In this document: positions 10,200 to 20,644 of the stretch, in pieces
Numbering within the stretch: the first letter of the stretch is position 1
How the letters are laid out: each line of letters begins with the position of its first letter
Origin: Lunularia cruciata
Lineage: Eukaryota > Streptophyta > Marchantiopsida > Lunulariales > Lunulariaceae
Direction of reading: 5' to 3'
Assembly (NCBI GenBank): GCA_948567375.1
Contig: OX419756.1
Coordinates: forward strand, 72,828,552-72,892,551
Length of the DNA stretch: 64,000 nucleotides
Notes under the pieces: model-generated
The model's database searches: none
Told to the model about the DNA's origin: nothing
What the model saw: only the letters and a program-made list of their open reading frames with translations
Program-made: the position numbers and the translations under genes

Positions 10200-10980
10200 T
10201 CTGGTGGGAAGTTTGAGGGAGTGAGTCCTTGTAATGTTCCAAAGATAGTAGAGAAACACAAAAGAGAAAACACAAGTTTCACACTCAAACTTGGATGCCC
10301 CAAAGGAGCACCTTGGCTTTATTATATAGCAAAGTAGACACTCAATGGAAGCATAACCCTTGGATCAGATACATGGATTTGTGACATGTCATTGATCTCC
10401 ACCCACAGATTAGATGTATGCATGGGTGACATGTTGGATCTGGTACTATCTGGTTGGTCAAACTAGTGTTGATTGGAAGGAATCTTTAAAGAATCTTCTT
10501 GTTTGAATCTCCAAATCATATGGGTGAGGTACTGTTGGAAAGCTCTTGATGAGATAAATAGAGGAAGAGGGAACAAAAAACTCTTTTGCCTTTGGGGAGG
10601 ATTTGCACATTTTCAAGACCTAATTCATTCGTTTAGGCCCTCAAAATTACCTTTAAAGATTTTAGGCATATTCTAGTTCTTGCACTATTAGTAGAAGTAC
10701 CTTTTTGGTCATACCTCTTTCTGATCTATTAGTCCATCATGTATAACATAACATCCTTCCAGATGTTACCAAACCAAATTTCACCTCTAGATCATGTGTT
10801 TAGCTATTGGTTCTAAGGTTTTCAAGTTTGTTTTAGTTTCTGCACTATTAGTATAAGTACTCTTTTGGTGAGACCTCTATCTGATCTATACAGTCCATCA
10901 TGTATAATATACTTCTAGATGTTACCCGAACCAAATTTCACCTCTAGATCATATGTCTAGCTATTGGTGTTATAATACCA
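10200..10980. repeat. LTR-like relic related to the 57.9-58.4 kb repeat, with internal duplication
   Basis: Shares a long collinear similarity with 57850-58420: GAGAAACACAA, GACATGTTG, CTATCTGGTTGGTCAAA, a GATGAGGTAC-type block, CAAGACCTAATTCAT, then CACCTCTAGAT. At 57.9 kb the same sequence adjoins gypsy gag on its 5' side, so this is probably a solo LTR or fragment of that family. About 160 bases are duplicated in tandem, each unit starting at GCACTATTAGTA (10684 and about 10845). Confidence 0.65.
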
Positions 10981-11804
10981 CTTGTGAACTCCAAATCTTA
11001 CATTTATGAGTTTGAATTTGTATACCCAAGGTCTCCAAGCAAAGTGTGAATGCATACAAGGCTCAAACTACCTCCTCCAAAGGGCCTAAGATATGAGTAT
11101 TATTTGACAATGAGGGGAGTAGACATAAAGGAAAAGTGACTACAACCTCTTGCAAAGCTATATAATGAGTTATTGGGAAATAGATGCATATCTCTTTGGC
11201 AGATGTAAATTGTGTGAACTCCCTTGTGGTTGTATGGTGGCTATACAACATAGATATCTCTATACCATACAAAGTGAAGACAAAAGGAACCAATGAGTAT
11301 ATCTAATCCCTTATTGAGCAAAGTGCCCAAAACAAAGTTGGAGGAGAAATGGTATTGAAGTTAGAGACATCAACTTTGACAACCACCCAATTGGGATGGA
11401 TATCTAAGGATGCTTTAATGCCAAAAATAACAGTCTTATAGTTACCTTATACTATCTTTCAAGCCGGTTGACATTTGACATATAAGAAATATTGATGTAC
11501 ACATAATTTCACATAGCATATGTAAGGTGGTCTTCTAGGTGGATTTACCTCACCAGTAGACTTTCAAAGTATGAATTTCAAAGATAAGGCTACCATAGAT
11601 AGTGGTGAAAAAATTTGACCAAGCTGCTATTGGCGGATAACTAAAGCAAGGAATCTCTTTAGATCTAATTGCAATATTGTTCAACAAGAAATGGGCGATT
11701 GCGTAGGATAACAAGAAGGATTGGAAGATACCATCAAGCTGCACAAGGAAGTATGTAGTGTTCAAAATGTGTACCATCAATTGTAATTTGATAAGAGATG
11801 TTTA
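10981..11804. other. Unassigned AT-rich stretch
   Basis: Only short, codon-poor frames on both strands. No domain, RNA gene or clear repeat boundary seen. Confidence 0.5.
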
Positions 11805-11940
11805 CGTACGGTAGGGCAGATTCTTCATAGTGATACTATTGACACTTAGCTCCATTTTACCCCCTACGTCTTTTCCTTATATGATTGATGGGGTCTTCCC
11901 ATTCTTCTTGTTATTGCATGCAATCACCTTCTTCTCACTT
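11805..11940 (+). mobile_element. LINE 3' tail, plus strand
   Basis: Matches the end of the LINE at 47600-47740: GGTAGGGCAGATT, then TTAGCTCCATTTTACC and GATGGGGTCTTCCCATTCT. Only the last codons and 3' UTR are present. It faces a minus-strand tail of the same family starting at about 12030. Confidence 0.7.
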
Positions 11941-12029
11941 GATAGCGGATGAGGCCTTACTTGTCATAGAGAATCTGGAATACATCAAGTCTTAAGAGAG
12001 ATTAGAGTTTTAATAAAGAGTCCTTGTAA

Positions 12030-12400
12030 ATCAAGGTTGAAGATCCCAAGCAATTAAAAGTGCTGGATTCTTCCATGTGATCCAAAGACATAACAAACCA
12101 AACAAAAGTCTGACTAGAAAGAGAAAAAGGAGACCACATAGAACACATGAAGGATACATGAAGGATGGGAAGATCTATCAAACCATACATGAGAAGACAA
12201 AAGAAGTAAAATGAGAGTACGCTCCAATAGTATTGATATGAGAAATCTGCCCTATGGCACCTAAGATATCCAAGCTGTGCAATGGTAAGGTCTACAAACT
12301 ACTTGAGCATCCGAAGAAGTATCATCTAGAGGCATTGCACTAGCCCGATGCTCTCCATAGAGCAATGGACACACTACCAAAAGTATATTACAAAATAAAG
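12030..12400 (-). mobile_element. LINE 3' end, minus strand, truncated
   Basis: The reverse complement matches the C-terminal coding and 3' UTR of the LINE at 46.6-47.7 kb: GGATGGGAAGAT, GAGAAATCTGCCCTA, AAGATATCCAAGCT, GGTCTACAAACTA, GAGCATCCGAAGAAG, then AGAGCAATGGACACA. It carries several indels and is not coding. Confidence 0.75.
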
Positions 12401-14360
12401 AAAGAAAAAACCTTTGCTTTAGGTGAAACTAGAAAGAGGCCTTTCATTTCGGTTTTGGAGTAATTTAAGCTGTACAAAGTCATCAGAATTGGATGAGACT
12501 CCCCGTTTCGAAGCAGTTGCTTATGATAGCATGATATCATGTTCCTTGATCTGGAACTATACAGTACTTGGCGTTGTACTTAAATTCAAAAGGAAATACT
12601 CTCTTTTAGAAAACACGTGTATTGAAAGCATGGTCAGTAGAAACTCTACTGACCATGCTCCTCCTGAGTGTGATCTGAACGATTGATTCTCAAGACCCTA
12701 GGGAAGGGAAAGTACCTTGCCAACGTGATCTTTTCCTCTACGTATCTAAATCTGTTTACCATCATAGAGGAGGCGTGGAAGTGGGTACTAGCTTGCGAAA
12801 TTCATACTCAACCAGCAGCTTGCCAAGTAATCTCAAATATGAGGTTGCAGGTCCACGAAGTCAGAGAAGGGATTTGCTATCAAGTTCGGGTCAGCTCTAA
12901 CCGTGTCGCTCTGAGTATGTACTTGTGGGGAGCTTTGTCGATCTCAATATGATCCACCAAGACTTCACTATTTCTACGCTGTAAAATCCAGGTGAAAGTA
13001 ACAACAATTACTGCGCCGTGTTCTAACAACTGTGGTCCAAGGTCCGCCACATGTTCATCTGAAAACCTTGCAAACTGTTCTACTAAGAAAGAGAGCAGAA
13101 ATCTGCGTTGGAGCGTGTGAGGCTTTTGCCAGCCCAGAATCGGTCTGAAGACTCAAAACACTACATTTTGGTCGACAGCACACTCGCTAAAGCTCAATTT
13201 TGTTTCTCCAACGCATAGTCAAAGTACGGTACCTCCCGGCCATCTATCTCTTGGAGATTTGGATGCCATTTCAGTGACGAGGATGGGGGAAAGTGATAAG
13301 CACAGTCTCTCGCCTTCGAAGGTAACACCGATGACTGAGTGACAGTATTTCTTTCACGTCTTTGAGTACCCCCATGATTTATGCATGAAAAGAATTGCCG
13401 GCGAAGAGTATGTCCTTACTCCAATGTCGAGCCAAGATGTGAAGGTTCTCCTATGTATGAGACCCTTGGGCCCTAGAAATGAGTTACAGTTTTGTTCGTT
13501 TATCCGACTATACAGGACGTTCATTTGAGCCCGATGGCGCCATAGAGAAAATTAGTGTGTTCTAGGCTCTCCGTGGTACGTTCAGATTATATGAAGCTCT
13601 TAAGAAACTTAGACTCTTGAACCCAACCGTGCAGCTCGAAACTGGGAATCTTTAGTCTTATAAGAGAGCACGGACTTTTTCACCATAAAGAGCTCTACTT
13701 CAAGTTCCAACTCTCTTCTTCTTATCGACACTTTAGTTCGTGAATGTGGAACAAATTCTGTTAATCGTTAGACGTAGCGTCGTGAAATTTCAATTGTGAC
13801 TATTGCAATCGTGTTAGAGAATAAAAATCTGATCTTCCCGGAGCTCATTGGTCGGGATTTCACGAGTTGTGACCTGTGAAGATGTTATTTTACTTATCCA
13901 TCAGTGGAGATTATCCTTATCAAAAATTTCATTTCACTTTAACACCGCCTGATTGCTTGGTTTACATCATGAAAATGGACAAAGCTGTGCTTTTGAGCAT
14001 ATCTTACTGAAGGGCTTCAGTCACTGACGTACAGTACGACAAATTTAAGGTATTGATTGCACTGTACCTTCTTCGTCCAGCTGATCTGCCTTTTCTTATT
14101 ATTTTTATGATGCCATCATTGGCCTCTTTTGCTTAGGAACTGCTTCAGGTGACTTTCCTTCAACTTGTTTTGTTTATCGACTGTATGGAGCTGCATGCCC
14201 TTGGTACATGACAGTCCTGCACTGCACTCAGGGACTGACAGTAAAGAACTACTTTAAAACAAGAGAAGAAGCATCTTTGCAGAACCTGTGCTTCCCAACT
14301 ACCTTGCACTTTTCGTCAGTAAGTTTATGGGTTCTAAATTTTGATTTCCCGCTGATCAAT
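12401..14360. other. Unassigned stretch; contains a perfect hairpin at 12627
   Basis: Two adjacent plus frames (12423-12686, 12683-12952) give 87 and 89 residues without any recognisable domain or splice logic. The rest shows no gene. The notable structure is the inverted repeat listed separately. Confidence 0.4.
12627..12659. repeat. Perfect 14-bp inverted repeat with 5-base loop
   Basis: AGCATGGTCAGTAG, loop AAACT, CTACTGACCATGCT. The arms are exact reverse complements. No T-run follows and no neighbouring gene is known. It could be a small hairpin RNA source, a cruciform, or a fold-back mobile-element scar. Confidence 0.8.
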
Positions 14361-14843
14361 CTACAACAGTTTACTGTACTGTATGCGTCTTTCTCCAATA
14401 TCTCTCGTTAGGGCATCGTCACCGCTGACCTCTAAATCTGTCCCCAACGACCTCTCTAGAAGACCAACTTCAGCTTGGGATGGATGCGATAGTCCGGAAA
14501 CAACCTCTACTATTTTGATTCCAGCTGTCTCCCATGCAATCCATTCTATTGGGAAGCACTCGATCCCTGTTGTCGTCCAATTAGTTCGCCGCTCGTGATT
14601 CCAAATAAGCTGGACTATAGCGAAGCTGGCAACGACGTAAGGTAGAGAAAGTAATCTTCTCAAATTGTTCAAGGGGTCTGATAAAGGTATGGTGTTGGAG
14701 GAAGATCGTCTTGTAACAAGATGGAATAGACGCACGAGATGCTGTATTCCATGATACGCAGTCTGACTTTTGGCATTCGTGTCTCCAATTACCGGAAGAT
14801 TCGAAATTCCACTCTTTGCAATGCACATGACGCTTAGACTCAA
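14361..14843 (-). CDS. Hypothetical open frame, possibly spurious
   Basis: A 160-codon minus-strand frame, the longest in this otherwise empty stretch. It reads as mixed composition with no recognised motif, a W-rich middle (WNHERRTNWTT), and ends in SKLL. A second overlapping frame of 111 codons exists in another register. No start context, splice sites or homologous family could be argued. It may be a chance frame or an old exon. I do not assign a function. Confidence 0.15.
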   Translation of the reverse strand: MSLSVMCIAKSGISNLPVIGDTNAKSQTAYHGIQHLVRLFHLVTRRSSSNTIPLSDPLNNLRRLLSLPYVVASFAIVQLIWNHERRTNWTTTGIECFPIEWIAWETAGIKIVEVVSGLSHPSQAEVGLLERSLGTDLEVSGDDALTRDIGERRIQYSKLL

Positions 14844-14916
14844 TCGGGTCTGATGATACTTGGGATACCATGTGGAGGGTCGTGATGTTCTGGAAAGTCA
14901 CCCGGTCTGAACTCAA

Positions 14917-15609
14917 GAAGTTAATTTGAAATCTGCGTGTGAGTTATCCCTCATTCCTTTTTTCGGTTGCGGTTTCAGGTAGTTACTTGTTAGAAAGGGC
15001 ACTCGAAAGAACCATGCAGTACTAGAAGACAATGACCAAGGCTGAAAGGTCAAAAGCAGCCACATGGACTTCCATTCTTTCAGAGCCACATAACGTCTTC
15101 CGTCTCACCCCACAAAGTCTTTCTCTATTGAAACCCAATGTTACCCATCCAAGCTGCTTGCTTGCTTGCTTTCTCGCTCGCTTGCATCGTGATCTTCCAT
15201 AAGCCATCATCATCATCATGCAACGCAGCTAACGCTACAATTTCAATCTGATCCATACATGCGTGCTCGAGTGCACCAACAAACCTACAGTGGTCCACAG
15301 CTTCTTCGTCTAATGGCAGACATTTGATGAGCCTTCGCATTTCGGATCGTTTGTACTGTAGTGCTTGCCTGCCCACCTGCCTGCTTTACAAGACCGTCAC
15401 GGCTAGCTTGCTGTGGGCCCTCAAGACTAGCTGTGGGGCCTCAAGACTTAGACTCGGTAGTCGTGAGAAGTCTGTCCAGATAGAACGAGGTATATGAATC
15501 AGAAGAGCCCAAAGAAGAGAGAAGCTCGAGGTGGCGCGATCAGGGATCCCAGTAAGATCTAGCATAATGAGTTCCTCCAGTTCCTTTAGATGCGAAAAGC
15601 CGTACGAAG
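14917..15609. other. Unassigned stretch with simple repeats
   Basis: Contains short microsatellites: GCTTGCTTGCTTGC at about 15159-15172, related CTCGCTCGCTTGC, and ATCATCATCATCATC at about 15206-15220. There is a near-duplicate GGGCCTCAAGACTAG/GGGGCCTCAAGACTTAG pair at about 15416-15450. No gene recognised. Confidence 0.5.
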
Positions 15610-15790
15610 GAGAGAAGAAAAAGAGTGAAATGGGGCTAGGCTCCATTTAAAAAGAAAAAGAAGGTTAGGCACCAATAGTATCGAGAAAAAAAATCTGTCA
15701 TACTGCACCTCAGATATCCGAGCTATGGAAGACGTAAGGTCTACACACTACTCAAACATCCGAAGAAGTTCCTTTAGACGTAGACTTAAG
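15610..15790 (-). mobile_element. LINE 3' fragment, minus strand
   Basis: Shares TGCACCTCAGATATCCGAGC, AAGGTCTACACACTACT and ACATCCGAAGAAG with the minus-oriented tails at 12.2, 50.1 and 54.4 kb, after a AATGGGGCTAGGCTCCATT 3' UTR hairpin remnant. Too short to code. Confidence 0.65.
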
Positions 15791-16540
15791 CTTTTAAATT
15801 ACTGTGACGAGATATGATAGAGTTTTACCTGTACATTACATTTACGATTATCAAGGGGTGTAGATTCAGAACAGTAAAGGTTTGCTTCGCTAGATGGGCT
15901 ATAAACGTACTGCAAGTAGTTTTGAAACGTACAGTAGTTTGAAACTCATTGGAGGAGATTATTGGCAAGAGGAAACACTCCTGAGTTGAAGAACAAAACG
16001 AGTAAAAGAAGACCATGAGATTTTCATAATGTGTGGAATGTCAGTCGTCTTATTATGCCTCCCCTTTGATTCTCATGGTTATGCTTGGCATAAGTAACGA
16101 AGTGGTTCACCTCTATATGGGCAACATCCATACGCTTGATAATGCAAACTGGAAACAGTTAGAAACTAAGAGAAGAAACTCGTATGCAGAAAAAGATAGG
16201 GAAAGAATCCGTAAAACAAAACTTTGTCGAGAAAGTTATAATGTTTCAAAGTTGCAGAATGGTGAATTTGAAATTTATTTGAAAACTAGAAATTAAATCA
16301 CTCCGATGAGTTTCTGAGTTCCCTCGTATTTGGTTCTGGATCACATCCGAATTTAAGAGACATTCAAGTTGCAAAGCACTATTCGGCATGTCACATAGTA
16401 ATGAAACCCTACAAAATTCGAGATCACTTTGTTCCATACTTCTACCACAATTTACTCCAGGACAAGCGTAAAAGAGGAGGGGAAAAGCTTATCTGAGGCC
16501 AGCGGGGGACTAGAGCAGTTTTTCCTTCCGTTCCCAGGGC
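15791..16540. other. Unassigned stretch upstream of the trihelix locus
   Basis: Only short frames (the plus-strand frame at 16033-16296 has no known motif). Its last part probably belongs to the promoter region of the trihelix gene. Confidence 0.4.
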
Positions 16541-16545
16541 AACTG

Positions 16546-16586
16546 CCACGTATATTGGCGTGCTAAGACGTCCTGCTGACGTGGCA
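16546..16586 (+). promoter_or_regulatory. Cluster of ACGT core elements upstream of the trihelix gene
   Basis: CCACGT at 16546-16551, AAGACGTC at 16565-16572 and TGACGTGGCA at 16577-16586 lie within about 40 bases, some 480 bases before the first ATG. These are the ACGT cores (G-box, C-box types) bound by plant bZIP factors. A purine-rich leader follows (about 16860-17067). Function is inference. Confidence 0.4.
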
Positions 16587-17067
16587 ATGTCCGATTTGCC
16601 ACCTCGACTGAAAGCTGAACAACAATCAAGACTGGAATGGAATGGAATGGAAGACCGGGGGACTGTTTGTCTGTCTTGGGAGAGGAAACCTTTATTCTGC
16701 TGCAGCGTTCCCTTCCTGTTACTGGTCTTCTCCTGTGAGCAGCAACAAGGGGACGACTAAGACGAGCAAAGGAACGAGAGAAGGGGGAGTTTAGTTTTGG
16801 TTGAAGGAACGCAAGGTGCAGGCAGGGAATTAAGGTAATGTGATGGATGGAATAAAAGGATTTGGACAGGGAGAGGTCGATTCCGGCCAGGGATGACGAG
16901 GAGGAGGAGCAGCAGCAGCAGAGTATGGGGGTTGTGCGGACAATCTGTTGTTGAGGAATTGGCTGCAGGAGGGGAAGAAGAAGACGGGTAGATGTTGAAG
17001 CGGGGAGAGAATTGGAGGAGGATTCAAATTGCATAGAAGGGAGGGGAGGGGAGAGAAGGGGAGACAG

Positions 17068-20000
17068 ATGATGGACCACGAGGGGGCCATGGAGCCCGAG
17101 GCGGTGGCGAATAATAACAATACGGGAGCAGGGGGCGATGGCGGAAATCATGAGGAGAGGAATACCCGGGCGTCACGCTGGAGCATGCACGAAACCCTAG
17201 TGCTTATAGCTGCGAAGAAGAAGGAAATGGAAGAGGATAGGGATGCACGATTAAGGGGAAGAATTACGCATGATTCTAACAAGTGGTCGTTAATCGCTCA
17301 CTTCTGTAACGAGCATGGGGTGCACAGGGACCCGTCGCAGTGCAAGAAACGGTGGCATTCTCTGTATACTGAGTATAAGAAAATTAAGGATTATGAGAGG
17401 GAAGGTGGCCCAGTATCATACTGGCTCATGAGTGCGGATAAGAGGAGGGAGAGCACACTGGCGCCTATGTTTGAACGGGAAGTGTTTGATCAAATGGATA
17501 GCTTTTTGTCTGGGACGCCTAAGGTGTTGCCTGAACCTACTTTCGATAGTGGTGCCCCTGGACCGATTGGTGCGGCGGATCTTGAAGGTCAGGAGCACAG
17601 CCAGGGCTCATCAATGGAAATGGGAGGTCTCAGGAGTGGAGCAGTTGGCGGTGGTAAAACCATAACCCTTTCTCTTTCTTCTATAATTACCTTTCTACAT
17701 GTATATTTCTCTGGCGAGTCTTTCTTGATCATGGGAGTAATGAGAAAGAGTTTATGGAGTCCTGAGCTTTGAAGACGATTGGTGTAAGAACCTCGAGTGG
17801 CTAAAAAGGGCCTCCACGATGTTACAATGGCGCCCCTGGAGTAATGTCATCGGTTACATATATTATGTCGGCACCTTCGACTAAGAGAAGGTTGTAGGCT
17901 TATCGAATTCACAAGAAATTTGGCTTTGTCGTAAGAACCATCAAATTACTCGAAACAGAAACTAACCAAGAGTTACATGGAGGTGTTCTTGAGTAGAGGC
18001 GTCGCATTGTCGTACATAAAGTCCTAATACCGGGGGCTAGAATGCACTAGTTGATTCATAATTGGTCTCGAAACCAAATTTTTGGAGCAACTAGGAACAC
18101 CTTGGAAGGCAATTATACGTGACCTACTGAGAAGTGGCAATCGCCTATCAACGTTAGATGTCATCGTGGGTGGTAAATTCATATATCATCGTTGGTGCTT
18201 GAGGAATTCCTGTAAACGATCTTGGCGTTGGGAGTGGCAGTTACAAGTGGTAGTGAGGTGGGTGGAAGACACGAAACATCCTCTGGAATTCCATCAAAGA
18301 TATCTTTATACAGGCAGGGGTGCCAAATACCTCATATCCACCGTCCTCACTTCCCAAGGCAGATAAGTTTGCTCTCTAGCACCGTGGGTTGAAAGCAGTC
18401 GACAGTACCTTCTGCAGTAATTGAATTGAGTGCTTTACTTGAGGCCAGTTTTTCTGTCCCCCAGGACTGGTGATCTAGAAACGAAGATGCACTTGGTGTC
18501 CATGTTTCTGTATTTCGCATCCTTAGCTACAGTACATTACACTATTCTCTAGAAGAACGGTGTTCCACCATCATTCCAACTCGGATTATCACTCCTTTTG
18601 TGTACCTTTGGGATATAGCTTACCCTGATGAAAGTCATGCATTACACTAGTCGATGTCTGTTAATCAATTTCAACTCTTGTCAAGGGTGATAATCACGGG
18701 TCTTGAGATGGCGCGCTGTGCGTGGGAAGTTTTGAAGGATATTATACTGTCGGCGTGCTTTGGTGCTCGCGCCTTTGCGTCTTGTTCATGTCGCAAGGGA
18801 CGCGTCTTCGAGAGAATTCAGGACAGAGTTGGGGATAAGAGGGATAGAAGTTGGTGAATTTCTGGTTTGCCGACTAGGCAACCAAGCTCTTGGGGAGTTG
18901 CAACGGCCCCCCAACCCTAAGCGCGCCCCCCTCCACAACCACACCCCCCCCTCCCCCCGCCTTTTCCCTCAAAGAAACCACTTCTTTTCATGTCGGATGT
19001 TCCTCTTTCTTTCTTGTACTTCTCTGAACATATCGTACACGAAATCAGCACCTGTGTTACTCGCTACGTCCATCTCAAAATGAAAATTTGTCAGGAGATT
19101 GTTATAAATGAAAGTTCGTATCCTTCAAAGAGAGGGCCGTCCACCCAAGTCTATTCCAGAAGGTGGATCAAGAAATAGAGCTGTTTGCAGGTCCGATGGG
19201 TCATTGTATACTTGGTTGCTGCATGCAAGCTTCTCTCAATGAACCATCACTCTCTTCTTCCAATGTCTTCTCTCAATTTGTCACCAAATTACCCCCCTGT
19301 GTAAAGCTTGAGGTAAAGTTTTCCAACTTGATACTGAGGACATGTTGTTTGCTGCTGGAACATATGAAGAAAAGAACCACCGAGCTTCCCGATGGACTGT
19401 ACATGAAACCTTGATTCTGATTGCGGCGAAGCGGAAGGAAACGTATGATGAGAACGAAGCACCCAGGAGAGGACGCACTGTTCAAGACAGCAAAAAGTGG
19501 GCAGCTATCGCTCGTTTCTGCAATGAGCAGGGAGTCAATAGGGATAGCATGCAGTGCAAGAAAAGGTGGCACAACTTATATACAGAGTACAAGAAAATCA
19601 GAGATCACGAAAGGGTCAATGGTGTGGAATCCTATTGGGTCATGAGCGTAGAGAAAAGGCGGAAAAGCAAGCTTGCAAGGATGTTCGAGAGGGAAGTGTA
19701 TGATGACATGGATAACTTTCTTAGCGGGACTCCAAAAGTCATGCCTGTGTCTGCCTTTGAGAACGGGAGGCCTTCTAGTGCACGAGATCCAGTCCCACCA
19801 CGTGATCCACTTCCAGAGGTTGGGGAGAACAACAGTGCTCAGCAGGGTTCTCTTATGGAGATGGGGGGTCTCGGAAGTACAGCGTTTGGCACAGGTAAGC
19901 ATGTATCATACCTTCCACTTGTCTGTCAACCGGTGCAATGTTTTCTGAACTGGTTACTGGAGACAGCAAGATGGACACTATGTTGACCCAGGATTGTGAA

Positions 20001-20644
20001 TTTCGTTTGCTCTTCGGCGTAGTGAACAACAGGTCATTCCTACTGACCGCTACTCTGTAGAGACCATCTACATCCGTGCCGTGTTTTGTTATCCAGGAAT
20101 CCTAGATAGAAAGGTTGGAGAGCACGATTACATGTTACAGTCACGCAAACCGACCAGCCTACAATATTAAGAATCAGTATTGTGCATAACAATTTCCTTT
20201 CTAGATCTGTTTGCTCCAAGACTGGCAATCGTGGGTAGATGTTGTGGAGAGCTGATTATGTTGTAATTGTTGACAGGAAAGTGTGTCTTTTGGGTCACTA
20301 ATTCATGTCCACATGTGTTCTGATTGCCACTTTGCCTTCATGAGCTGAAGTGGCCAGAGCTCATGTTTGAGCTTTAACTTGCAATTTGTGCTAAGAGAAT
20401 CTTCTGATCTTTCTTGACAGGGCATACAAGAAAGCGCCAGCGTCGTCGATTGTTGAGCCGGGATGATGCACCGGATCAAAAGTTGGTTTCTGTTCTTGAA
20501 AGTAATGGCAAGGCAATGCAAGCTGAGCTAGCTGCAGACAGGGAGTTGAGGAAAGAGCAAGGCGCCAACTTGATTGCTGTATTTGACAAACTCGCGGATG
20601 GATTGGGGCAAATAGCTTCCGCCATTCACAATTTACAAAAGTAG
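17068..20644 (+). CDS. Trihelix (GT-type, Myb/SANT-like) transcription factor, possibly two-domain
   Basis: Exon 1 is 17068-17653, from ATG to GGTG|GTAAAA. It has an Asn-rich N-terminus, then a trihelix domain (residues about 36-115) with the three hallmark Trp: ASRWSMHETL, SNKWSLIAHF and KKRWHSLYTEYKKI. Exon 2 is about 19313-19894 and encodes a second, closely similar trihelix domain (ASRWTVHETL, SKKWAAIARF, KKRWHNLYTEYKKI). Exon 3 is 20421-20644: a basic RKRQRRR run and a C-terminal helix (AELAADRELRKEQ) likely for dimerisation. All junctions are phase 1, so exon 2 can be included (463 aa) or skipped (269 aa). Alternatively exon 2 starts a separate gene at ATG 19342 (258 aa with exon 3). 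Trihelix proteins bind GT-elements in DNA in the nucleus. The domain calls are certain; how the exons join is inferred. Confidence 0.82.
17654..19312 (+). other. Intron or intergenic spacer between the two trihelix exons
   Basis: No coding similarity seen. If the two trihelix exons are one gene this is a 1.66-kb intron (GTAAAACC donor; AG before 19313 with a weak pyrimidine tract). If they are separate genes it holds the second promoter. A C-rich tract at 18905-18963 is noted separately. Confidence 0.5.
18905..18963 (-). other. C-rich tract, G-quadruplex candidate on the minus strand
   Basis: Plus strand has runs of six, three, six, about seven and six C separated by short spacers, i.e. at least four G-runs on the minus strand able to form a quadruplex. 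It lies about 400 bases before the second trihelix exon and ends in CTTTTCCCTC. Confidence 0.5.
19895..20420 (+). other. Last intron of the trihelix gene
   Basis: Donor CACAG|GTAAGC and acceptor TTCTTGACAG|G are both good consensus matches; phase 1 on both sides. Nothing else recognised. Confidence 0.75.

Noticed and set aside
16510-17151. Minus-strand open frame of 213 codons
   Set aside because: It is antisense to the trihelix leader and first exon, dominated by Ser/Pro/Leu from the purine-rich sense strand, with no domain.
18082-18366. Coding exon between the trihelix exons
   Set aside because: A 94-codon frame without family resemblance; it lacks the basic and helical features of the known C-terminal exon.
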